64,000 nt of DNA from Diaporthe sp. PMI_573 (lineage: Eukaryota > Ascomycota > Sordariomycetes > Diaporthales > Diaporthaceae): positions 3,658,001 to 3,722,000 of the forward strand of contig JAJTUP010000002.1 of assembly GCA_021399435.1 (NCBI GenBank), given 5' to 3'. A program made the position numbers and the translations under genes. This document shows, in pieces, positions 33,250 through 43,601 of this stretch. Position 1 is the first letter of the stretch; each line of letters opens with the position of its first letter. The notes beneath the pieces are model-generated. The model saw nothing but the letters and a program-made list of their open reading frames with translations. It ran no database searches and was not told where the DNA came from.

Positions 33250-34809
33250 ATGGACAGTATGAGCACCAACGGCCTTCATAAGGCTTCCCGCATAGTGGAA
33301 CTGGCGGACACGATCCAGAAGTCGGTGGCAGAGTTGGATAATATGCTGAAAAGCAAAGGATTACCGGCCCCGTCTTTTGATGAAGATGCCTCCCCTGATC
33401 CACTCCCATCCGAGGCCCAAAAGGCTCAAGACGCAGTTCTCGATGCCACAGCCGAGTTGCATGACATTTTGCTCGAGCCTACCGCCTTGGTTCTGAAGAC
33501 CATCTCTGTGAGTACATATCACCGGCCGCCTGTGTTAAAAAATACCAGCTCAACCGTGCTGCGGATGCTGATCGACCTATAGAACGAATACGTTGCCTTT
33601 TTTGGATTCATCTCCCGTCATGACATACCCAACTATGTCCCGCTAGGCGGGCGGGTGTCATTTACCGACATCGCCAAAAAGACTGGCGTTGATGAGTCAA
33701 TTGTCAAGCGGCTACTGCGTTCCGCCATGTGCAGACGTGTCTTCCAGGAACCAGAACCTGGCCAAGTCGCCCACACCAAGGCTTCGAAAGCGATGAGATC
33801 GAAGGTTCTTCTTGCATTCTTGCGAACAGGTGCAGACATGGGATGGTACACCATTTTCAAGGTATGGCATATGTGCATTGAAACATTGGTGCGAGAATTT
33901 TGCTCAGCTGACGCGTGTTCTGTCCACTCTAGCTTGTTGATGCAGTGGAGAAGTGGCCGGATGTTCAAGAACAGGATCAAACAGTAAGTTCAATAGGAAG
34001 AGTCACGTCATGTTCAAATCTGAAACTATATATCTTAATCTAAATGCAGGCTTTCAATCTCGCGCACAACGTGAAGGGCACCTACTTCGAAAACGTGGCC
34101 AAAGACGCCAAGAATGCAGAGCTCTTTGCAAGCGGCATGGCGACGCAGTGGGAGCTCCCAGGCTACGAGCTGCACCATCTACTCGACGGATACGACTGGG
34201 CAGGGCTTGGAAACGCCAAGGTGATCGATGTTGGGGGCTTCAGGGGCCGCATCTCCATCGCCCTGGCCGAACGCTTCCCCAACCTCGACCTCCTCGTGCA
34301 GGACATGGAGATGAACGAGGCCGATGCCCACGCGGCCGTGCCCGATGCGCTCAAGGATCGCGTCCATTTCATGTCGCGTGATATCTTCACGACGCAGCCT
34401 GTCCATGCCGAGGTCTACTACATCCGTCAGATCTTCCACGACTGGTCCGACAAGTATTGCACCAAGTTGCTTCGCGCCCACACCGCCCAGCTCGAGGCCG
34501 GAGCGAGGGTCCTGATCCATGACTGTCTTCTCCCAGAAGTGCCTGGCACAAGCTCTCTGCCTCTCTGGAAGGAGCGAGACATGCGGTGAGTTATGACTGA
34601 CTCTGTATGACTCGATTGTATTTACTAATACATGTATCGTGAACAGAGCCATGGACCTGGGACTGGTCGCACACATGAATGGCCGCGAGAGAAGCGTCGA
34701 AGAGTGGCACAAACTCGTTACTGAGGCTGATCCGAGGTTCAAGATTCATCAGATCCACGAGCAAAAGAATTCAATGCTGGCGCTGATTGAGGTTGTGCTT
34801 GAGACCTAA
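33250..34809 (+). CDS. SAM-dependent O-methyltransferase, PaMT-like
   Basis: Five exons: 33250-33507, 33583-33861, 33933-33983, 34050-34585, 34647-34809; 428 aa. The start is the ATG at 33250 (another Met lies 9 nt on). The first half holds the helical dimerisation domain of plant/fungal-type O-methyltransferases (FFGFISRHDIPNYVPLGG, then a winged-helix segment). The second half is the methyltransferase_2 domain: motif I VIDVGGFRGR, where the usual third Gly is Phe, QDMEM, the REIFHDW-like RQIFHDWSD and VLIHDCLLPE. Fusicoccins carry a methoxy group at C-16, and D. amygdali has a dedicated methyltransferase (PaMT). Context supports that assignment; sequence alone supports only a small-molecule O-methyltransferase. 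Confidence 0.88.
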
Positions 34810-35393
34810 AGATTCCAGTATTTTTTGGGTCACCAGCTCTGAACACAACTAGATAGGCGCACCGTCCACCAGCCCCTTCGAATCTCAGTCGAAAATTGCT
34901 GCAAGCCACTGCTTCGTAGTAAATCTTTCCTTGTACACACCTTACAAATACAATACGGTTCAACCCACTGAGCGTCTCATCCAGGCTTCCAGTGACTTCT
35001 TTTATGTACCCATTGATATAGTCGGACATCTCAACCAAAACCTCTTACAATACTGCATCACGTGCGCATTAGGTACCCAGCTACGTGGAGCATGTAGCAA
35101 TTCTAGTGAACTCGGACGAAAGATTCCTCTAGACTGAGTTTACTTCACAATGAACAGCATGAATGTGAAAACGACACAAAATGGGAGATGGCAATATTAT
35201 GGTACAAGACATTGGTACGGATTTGTATTGCGGCGGCTACTTCTTGTCTAATTTTGTATGATTTTACAAACCCTCGATGGACCTCAATTTTTCTCGTTGA
35301 AGCTGTATAGAGAGTTATCACGGTTACATGATCGATATCCTCTCCTCACCAAAATCTGCTATGCCATTGAGAACATTCTGCTCCAAGGGCATA
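34810..35393. other. Convergent intergenic, methyltransferase to P450
   Basis: 584 bp between two 3' ends. No gene seen. Confidence 0.5.
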
Positions 35394-37262
35394 TCAAGAT
35401 AGTAAAGCGATTTCCTCTTTACGCCTCATGACCATGCATGTGGCCATGATGTCCGTCAGACTATCAAAGCCAGCATTGACACCCTTAGGCTGATATCCCT
35501 CCGGGAATTGCATGTCATACTTGAGCAATATGTGAGCCAAGATGACTTTCATCTCTTGAGTCACATAGGTCCGACCGGGACAGGAGTGCTTGCCGTAGCC
35601 AAACCCAACACAGTCTGGGGTAACAGCCGTGTAACTGGTGAATCGCGCTGCCTCAGGGTCGGACTCGGCTTTTTTGATGAATCGGTAGGCATCATAGCGC
35701 TCTGGATCATCGTAGACGCTTGGGTTCCACATCCGCTCACCGGAGACGGCCACATAGGCACCTTGTGGCAGGACGACGTTGTTGCTCAGTGTAAGATCAT
35801 GGGTGACGATACGTTTGTTGATGACTATACCAAAAAGTCAGCGAGATGACACAAAGTCAATTTCGGACTTATTTGGAGCCCCTCACCTCGATTGATAGGC
35901 TTCATCCGCTGAGATTCCTTCATGACACTTTCCATTAACTTCAGCTGCATAAGCGCCGCTTGAGTCCATCCATCCTTGGTTAAAGCTTCGATCAGCTCGA
36001 GCCTCAGGGAAGCCACCACTTTAGGCTTGTCTCTCAGATCGATGAGAATCTGGCAGAGATGGTCCACAGTGCTATGCATACCTGCCACTGCGAATGTCAG
36101 TTGTGCCACAGTAGGGTCGTACGTCTCCCCGAGGCTGGCAGCCACCTCTTCGAACCAATCTAGAGCATTGCTTGACTCGTCAGACCTCTTGCTCCCGACT
36201 CTTGTCTCCGCCCTTTTCCGAAGTATCGGTTCCATGATTTGCTTGCACTCCGCTAAGACCGCTCTGGCCGCTTTCGCCTTGGGCTCGAAGGGGTGGACGA
36301 GCGGCAGGAGGGAACGTGGCCACAGTCGGAGCGCGTGAACGGCGCCGATCGCGACCATCGTGTACTGGCCATTTAGCTCAATCCATCGCTCGTTATGTGC
36401 GAGTTCAGGGCCAAGGAAAGCCCACACAGATGCTCGTCCCACCAAGCCCATGAGCATCTGATAGAGCGGGATAGAATGCCACTCTGGACGACAAATTGTC
36501 AGCTGTCGTATCGAGTCAGAATAGTGTGTACCTTCAGCCATACCAGAAGAGTCTGTCCATTCTTGTTTTAGGAAGTCTGCGACCTCCACTGATTGTCCTA
36601 TTGCCAGCCGGGCTGTCGCAAGTCGAAGTCATCGATTAGCAGAGATTACGACTGAAGGGCTCTCAGCTGTCGCTGAAAAGATCATTGGTGGGGCTCTTAC
36701 GCAGGGTTCGGTTTAGTCTCTTAGTGATGACTGTGTGCATAAGCTCCCTGTGAGTTCCAGCGAAGGAAAACGGTTCGAAACCCGGAATATCACCCATGAG
36801 TTCCTGTATCGACGCGAGCGTCAGCTATCTCCCATTTCAAAATGCGCTCATGGGGTTTGTCATACCATCTTGGTGTACTCGCCAGTGGACAGCCCTCTGT
36901 CGTCTTTCATCTCCTCTGCATAGTGGCCTCCTAGGATGATCATGTCTCCAAAGTCCGTCTGGACCCGAAAAGCATCTTTGCTCTGATAAAGCCTCAGTAT
37001 CTAACGGGTCTTCACATTTTCCCCCCAGTCGGTGAAGCCATCATACCTTTGCCAGTCCCCTGCGCGAGAGACCTTCGAAGTCTGTGGCAAACTCCAACCG
37101 GGCTTTACGAGTGAGCAACCTGTCCCACAGACTCAGATCATGAGCCACAGGAATTTTGCGGACTTTTAGGTGATATCGGGCCCAGGCGGCCAGGTGTGAG
37201 AGTAAAGCTCCAATGACGACAACGGCCGCCAGGCTCGCCAAATTGCCTAGATTAAATTGCAT
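35394..37262 (-). CDS. Cytochrome P450, fusicoccane cluster, paralogue 3
   Basis: Six exons: 37262-37047, 36982-36866, 36803-36701, 36612-36544, 36483-35887, 35824-35394; 510 aa. The ATG at 37262 is chosen because the frame upstream reaches only a TTG and because the membrane anchor (residues 8-26) follows at once. I-helix AGMHSTV, K-helix ExxR in KESQRMKP, heme loop GYGKHSCPGR with Cys449. Exon 3 (103 nt) has the same length as in the P450 at 21.5 kb, and exon 2 (117 nt) the same as in the P450 at 28.5 kb. These conserved positions show descent by local duplication. Presumed ER-bound hydroxylase of a fusicoccane intermediate. Confidence 0.88.
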
Positions 37263-38438
37263 TTTGGGTCTTCGTTGCCCAAAGCCTGCGGCGGCGTACG
37301 TGTGCAATCAAAACTCTCTGGATTCAGTATTGTGTAAAATACACCAGGAAGCCCTTCAGAGTGCGCGTTGTAAAGAAAAGCGAGTGCAACTCTGTCAATC
37401 TGATTGTAAACCGGCGTGCTCGGCGCACAGGTTATTGGGCAAACGGTAGATGAGATAGATGCCTTGCAATAAACCCCCATTGCACTCAGGAAGCCTCTTA
37501 AGTTGAATATACCCGTTGCTTGTATATATTTGTATTCTTCATCATGGTCATTAGCAATAACTCTATTTTGAGTCACACCCTCATTAGACGAATGATCGAA
37601 TGTTTAACACTGTGGATCCGGCGATCAATTCATCAGCTGCACCTCACAGCACAGTTTGGCACCTTTGTATTTTGTCGATCATATGTCATGCGACCAGCAC
37701 TACTCCACAGAACCGAGGCGATGTGCTACTAACCACGTTACATATCAAGCCAAAACACCAATGCGGACAGCTCAATTCATCTAGAACACACGAGTAATTG
37801 ACTATGTCGCCAAGAGCCGGGCGGTGTCATCATAGGCCCACAAAGCTCGCCTTAGACCGCCACAACGCAATAACAATGTTGCGAGTTAGGCAGCGGAGGT
37901 TGGTCACGCGTACCTACATTTAAGCTTTCACTGTACGGCGTATTGTTGGCAGTCCTAACTACACCTCCTCCGGGATCCCAAACTTTATCTTTGAACTTCT
38001 CGTATTTGGAACCAAATTGGGCCACGTGTGATAGCGTGACATTCGGCAAGTCCCGCAACTTACACATCTTAAACCTTAACTGTACAAGAACCCCTAAATC
38101 AATTAAGGTTTTTAAGATGTCCAAGCCGCGGGAACCGCCGCCAAACACAGTGTCGTGCATGAAGCATTTGGCAGGGGTTGGGATATCCGACACCTCACGA
38201 GCCACTACGTCTCCACCATATGCGCCATACATGCGCCATCCATGCGCCAGTCAACATATCATTGGCTATGGCGGTAGAGTGCCTGTCCACTCACTACGGT
38301 TTAGATGCAACACCGTGCGCCAGAGATCCTAATCTATTAAAGCTCGTGCTCTTGTACATAGCTACAAAGAGACCTCGTAACCATCCAGTTCCTTGGAGAG
38401 CTGAAAGCAGAACAGCAGTGGAACACTGCATGTGGAGA
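37263..38438. other. Intergenic, P450 to glycosyltransferase
   Basis: 1.2 kb upstream of the P450 and downstream of the glycosyltransferase (both minus strand). No recognisable gene. Confidence 0.5.
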
Positions 38439-39659
38439 TCACTGCTCCGCGGTGAACGCCTCGAACATCGCCATGTGTTGAAGCCTCCCAGTCGGTGGTG
38501 TCAGGGGCACCGATTGAAGGGTCCTTGTCTGGCGCAGATGGACCGTGCCCCAGCGCAGGTATTCGGCAAAGGTGCCACTGGCGGAGTCGTCTCCATGGTG
38601 AGCCGGGTCATCCCAGATATCAGCCAGGCTTGAAACCATCGTGTCCTTTAACCCGTGACAGAATTTCATGAGTAGCGTATTGGCAAGCATGTCGTTGACG
38701 AAGTCCTCGGCGTTACTCCTTTGGGGCTCCGGATCGTCCGTTCGAGTGGTCAACAGCTCGTGCTGTTTCGACCCGAGGTAGCCTGTTGGTTCCTGGTAGT
38801 ACCACATCTCTTTCAAAGCCGGGAGGAGGAATGCTCTCTCTTCGATGCACTTGCGCCCGTTCCAGCCGTCATTGCGGTCCACGAGGTCTCGAAGCCGTTC
38901 CAGACAATAGACCTGCCCTCCGTAGTCTATGAACTTGTCTGTCTTGGCCACGGGCTCGTTGTTCTCGTCCGTTTTCAGCCCATGAGTCAGACTTTCGAGG
39001 GGCCGGAGGTGTGAGAAGAGTGGGTGCTTGTGCAGGCCATCACACGACGACTTGTCGCCCCACACGTGCAGGAAGGTAGCGTGCCAGCGGCGCAGCAATT
39101 CCATGTTCCTGCGGCCCATCATCCACGTATTGATGATGCCTGTCTCGCCTGGGCGCATCACGTAGGTGAATGCAGCAAACTCATAACTTTGTTCCGGGTC
39201 CACCAGCACGTCCCATATGTCTTGGATGGACCGGACGAGTAAGGCGCCCACGTCCAGCCAGCACCCGCCGTATAGGAACAGCAGTGGGAGACGCACGAAG
39301 TCGGCACTGTGTGTAGCGACATATAGTCCAGACATGCGCCTCTCCCTCATTGCCGACGGAAGATATTCATGTGGCACGAATCGCTCATAGTAGTTTGCGC
39401 TTCCAGGGACGCCGTCCAGAACTCGTACTGTCCACGTCGGCCCAAGGATACGCGCCCAGTGTAGAACGTTGCGCTGGGTCCATGGGGGCATGTTGACCCA
39501 GCCGGTGTGCCAGTAAGCCCACATGTTCCTCTCGCTATCCGTCGGTTCGATATAGGCCGTGATTGGACTTAATATTTCCTCATCAGCACGCGCGTCGAGT
39601 TCGGACGCAGGGATGAGGGTGGTCCCATGGGGTGGTCTGACTTGTGTATGTTGAAGCAT
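38439..39659 (-). CDS. Glycosyltransferase, Caps_synth type, PaGT-like
   Basis: Single-exon 406-aa protein from a true ATG. It resembles the capsular polysaccharide synthesis / GT32-like glycosyltransferases: a nucleotide-sugar fold with WAYWHTGW near the N-terminus and the core SADFVRLPLLFLYGGCWLDVGA (residues 118-139). In relatives the end of that core carries the DxD metal-binding motif; here it is D136-V-G, so the second Asp is absent. Long C-terminal part with several Trp/Asp-rich segments. Fusicoccin needs a glucosyltransferase acting on a ring hydroxyl, and this is the only glycosyltransferase in the cluster, so it is the PaGT candidate. No signal peptide is evident. Confidence 0.83.
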   Translation of the reverse strand: MLQHTQVRPPHGTTLIPASELDARADEEILSPITAYIEPTDSERNMWAYWHTGWVNMPPWTQRNVLHWARILGPTWTVRVLDGVPGSANYYERFVPHEYLPSAMRERRMSGLYVATHSADFVRLPLLFLYGGCWLDVGALLVRSIQDIWDVLVDPEQSYEFAAFTYVMRPGETGIINTWMMGRRNMELLRRWHATFLHVWGDKSSCDGLHKHPLFSHLRPLESLTHGLKTDENNEPVAKTDKFIDYGGQVYCLERLRDLVDRNDGWNGRKCIEERAFLLPALKEMWYYQEPTGYLGSKQHELLTTRTDDPEPQRSNAEDFVNDMLANTLLMKFCHGLKDTMVSSLADIWDDPAHHGDDSASGTFAEYLRWGTVHLRQTRTLQSVPLTPPTGRLQHMAMFEAFTAEQ

Positions 39660-40260
39660 AGCTGTTGCCAGGAGGGGGTTCGGCTGAAATGATAGCCAGA
39701 TTCTCGTGACTAGGCAGGTATGATTGGATGTAATGCACGTATGAGGTGGAATCCTGATTGAGAACCAGCATGTACTATCTGCTTTGGCCAGGACGGGGTC
39801 ATATTTAAAGACAAGGGGAGACAGGGTAGTATGCGCCCCATTATGTAGCCAGCACTACCCTAGCATCATTATACAATCTAGACACTTTGAACATGCTGTT
39901 ACTTTGCTGATTAAGGTGCAGGCAAGCAATAAATAAAACAAAACTTTAAAATCTGCATTTGGGACCCATCACCAACACCTTAAGTCACAAATCGGGCTTC
40001 TTTCAGAACTAACCTTGTACTGTACAATGACTTGAATTGTTGTCCCCTGACATGCCATCAAACTTGTCGGGGTCTCGGGAAGTTCCCGAGAATTCGGAAA
40101 GTGCTTATCTATCGAGGACAAGTATCAAATCCAGCCACTGTTTTCCACCGTTAGGTAACTAGGTTCAAGACCCCTGCTTTTTCCAAACCATAGCTTTCAA
40201 CGTCAGCTTTGTTCAAGCCTGCCATGTCGTTATTGTCCCACTATAAGCTCTCGGCACGGA
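39660..40260. other. Intergenic, glycosyltransferase to P450
   Basis: 601 bp upstream of the glycosyltransferase and downstream of the P450, both minus strand. Nothing recognised. Confidence 0.5.
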
Positions 40261-42226
40261 TCAAGCCTCCACTGTGACACGAATACCTTTGCTGTCGAGA
40301 CGCGGAAGTGGAAGGAGGAAATGGCACGCTGGATCTCCATCTGACTCGTCTGTCTCGTATAGACGAAGCTTTGGTCCCTTCGGACCGAAAAGAGCAGCAA
40401 ATACCAGCGTAATCTCTGCATACGACAATCTACATTTCCTGGTCAGGTCGGTGCGCACGAAGTTGCATAACATGTTTCCAGGATTCACTTACTCAACACC
40501 CAGACATCTGCGAGAGCCCTTGGTGAAAGGAACATAATTTCTGTGCATCTCGGCGGTTACATTCTCCAGCCACCGTTCTGGGCGATACTCCATAGGGGAT
40601 ATGAATACGTCAGGGTCCGTATGCATGAACAATGCCGACATGCCGACCGGTGTCTGTCACATGAGAGGCCCATAAATTAGTTACATGGCATGAAATCGTA
40701 CAAGAAGACCACTCACATTCTTAGGAATTACCCAATCCTTGTAAACCAGCTCAGCATGTGGCGACACACGGGGCAACCGGTGCGTCAAGCCGGGACTGAG
40801 GCGAAGGGCCTCCTTGATGCATGCGTGGAGCCAGGGTAGCTTTTCGAGCTCAGAATACGGTGGTATCTTCTCCGGGAAGTCTTTCATGGGCTCCCGAAGC
40901 TCTTCTCTGAGGCGCTGACAGATTCTGTCATTAGACAGGATGTACACGGCGAGAAAGTCCATGGTGCGTGCGGTGGTGACAGTGCCAGCACCCATGACCA
41001 CCTGTGCCTCGGATGCCAATCTTTTTACAGACAGCTCTGACTCGGGCAGGTCACTGTTGACTATGTGATCGAACAGCGTCTCACATTTTATCTTGTCTTC
41101 CTCGTTTACGAACATGAGGCCTTTCTCTTTTCGTCGTTTCGCGTCAATGATGTGATTTATCGACATCTGGCCCGCTTTTTCAGCTGAAATTGTCATTGAA
41201 TATGAATGGTGAACGGGCCAGACCTACTTGTCGCCAGTCACGGAACATTTGACTACGAGGGTCTATCTTCTCCAGTAGCGACGTGGGGATCAACCTGACT
41301 ATTCTGTTTGTAGCATTTCGTAGTTAGTGAAATTTTGTGAGAAGTGAGACGGAAGAACTTTTAAAAGAAATGATAAAACGTACTTGATGATCCATGGGAA
41401 GTTCATAAAAATTGGCATGGAGCGAATCAACGTGTGAAATAATGTGTACCAGTAGGGGTTGAAGTCAGGGTCACGTATAAAAGACATGGTCGGGTTGGCG
41501 ATGCATAAGACGTTGACAACATCTCCAGCCATAGCAGAAAAGACATGGTCGAGCCTCAGAACCCTACCGGTCCCCCTGTATTCCTGAAGCCGCTGGATCA
41601 AAGTAACTGTAAGCTCTTGGAGCCGGTGTTCCAACCTAGCTATACTGCCCTTGGAGAAGAAGGGTTCCATTGGCTTGCGCCTCAGCCTGTGGTGGTCGTG
41701 GTCGACTGTCATTCCATGGGAGCCTGCAATGCCATTCAGTTTATGCAATCATGAGGACTTGCTATTGAGGAGAAGATACCATTGAAGTCCATTCCATCCC
41801 CGAAACTTGGCAGGGCATTTGTCTTCCTCACCGATCCCCCGACGTACAGAACGTTGTAAAATTCTGCATCATGGACCGATAATTCGATCGGATTGATGCG
41901 AACAATTGGGCCTTCAATTTCATGTCAGTTGGTCGTTTTCACGCAAAGACCTTTTTTCACCAGGTAACAGGGCACATACCGTATTTCTGGTGCATACGTT
42001 GGATCTCGTAAAGATAGGCGCCATCACCAAAATAGTCCCAGGCGATCTCGTACAAGTGGGTTGCAGCTGCGATTTTGGGACCAGGGAATTTTGCAAGAGG
42101 GTGAAAGTAGACTCGATACACAATCTGAATTGCGAAAAAAATGAAGAAATAGAAAACAAGGCCAATACAAAGGGCTTGCACTTTGTGGTGCTGGGCCATG
42201 CCCATCAGTTCTTTTAGTTTGCTCAT
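40261..42226 (-). CDS. Cytochrome P450, fusicoccane cluster (CYP58-like pattern)
   Basis: Seven exons: 42226-41980, 41911-41780, 41723-41384, 41303-41224, 41183-40717, 40653-40493, 40429-40261; 531 aa. The ATG at 42226 is the first true start; the anchor follows at residues 13-35. Landmarks: FHPLAKFPGP hinge, I-helix GAGTVTT, ExxR in KEALRLSPG, FxPERW as YRPERWL, heme loop FTKGSRRCLG with Cys472, completed over intron 6. Its family differs from the three paralogous P450s: this is the trichodiene-oxygenase-like (CYP58) pattern. The donor of intron 4 (GTAG|GTCTGG) is weak, but it is the only choice that avoids a stop and keeps the frame. Likely oxidises the fusicoccane; position unknown. Confidence 0.85.
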
Positions 42227-43601
42227 AGGACGTTGAATGTGCCTGAATTCGGATATCAAGATTCTTGAACAATGCAGAAATAATCAACAAGACAATTGCG
42301 GCAGTGACAGTCTCCTCAAGTGGCCAAATATGACGTCTTGAAGTACCTGCACCCGTACTGACCCGTATCCTTTATGTGTGTCATGAATTTGTGGTCGACC
42401 TTATCTGCACGTTCTATCATCTAGAGGCCATTACTGGACCAATGGCGCTTCGCTATTATCCTGGCTGTGCGCATACTGTACTATGTTTGGTCAACAACGG
42501 AGTGTCTCTGTCCAGCATTACTTAAGTACGGAGCGTGGATCATCCTCATCCCGTCGCTTCCTCGGACACATATCGCATTAATCCGAGATCCTTTGGATCC
42601 TGGTCACGACAACGAATCGAGACCGCTCTAAGGAACGATTGTTCTGACTTCTCGAGCCCGGCCACCGTCTCATGCTCTATTGGCGATCAGGGGGCTGAGT
42701 CATTGTGGTGGGAAGTACGTTCGATGGTAAACCATGGAGTCCACCAGTCGGTCTTGTGCGTATCTAACCTTCTCCACATTTCTCTGATGTTTCCACAGAA
42801 CTCACCGCTTAGGTACTTCATCTCCCTGTGGATTTGCCTCGTCAAGGCGCGCCAATGCGAAATGTGACCTAAGGGCTCACCCTAGCGCGTCCTGGACCAC
42901 CAGGTGGAGTCACAACACACAAGGGTAGTACCTGACCGAGAATCGCTACTTGGTACCTGATACTCGAGCATACTGGTTATGAAAGAATCTACTTGCTCAA
43001 TCACGAGTAAATCCAACTTTACACTGCTCAGAGCACATGTCACTTATCTTGAATGACACACCGTGCGTCAGGGGCCATGGGGAAAGTTTTCTTAATTCGA
43101 TTACGATACACATGAAGCTACGAGGCAGGGGCTGAGACATTAATTGCTTATACCGTATAGTCCTCCTGAAAAAGTTATGCCGTGATAATACCCACATGGT
43201 ATCTTCGGTCGTCCATGCTCCGTTAATTCCATCGGGCAAACTCGTGGTGTGGTTGGTCGGGCGTGGTAAGTGTATCATAGTGGCTTCGAACAAAGCCAAA
43301 TGTTGCCGAGGTCATATGGGCTGTAACGACTCATTTACATCGGGCAGACCACGGCAGGAGAAGTTGAAAAGATAACACCATTACAAATTTGGATGTTCTC
43401 CTCAGACAACAGCCTTTTGGACTTGCAGAACGGGGACATATAACGAGCTCGTCGAAGCATAGCGCCAGAACGGTGAGATGGAATTTGAGCACAATCATAT
43501 CGTAAAGCCCTCCATATTCGAATTTCTTGAGACTCATTTCTATTTATTCTTCAGTGTGTTTGTTCTCATCGTGACTTGGTCTTACATACCAGTCTTCAAA
43601 C
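42227..43601. promoter_or_regulatory. Divergent promoter, P450 and terpene synthase
   Basis: 1,375 bp between start codons. No coding signal. It is the upstream region of the pathway's first enzyme and the longest divergent promoter in the cluster. I could not find a convincing palindromic activator site by eye. Confidence 0.45.
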
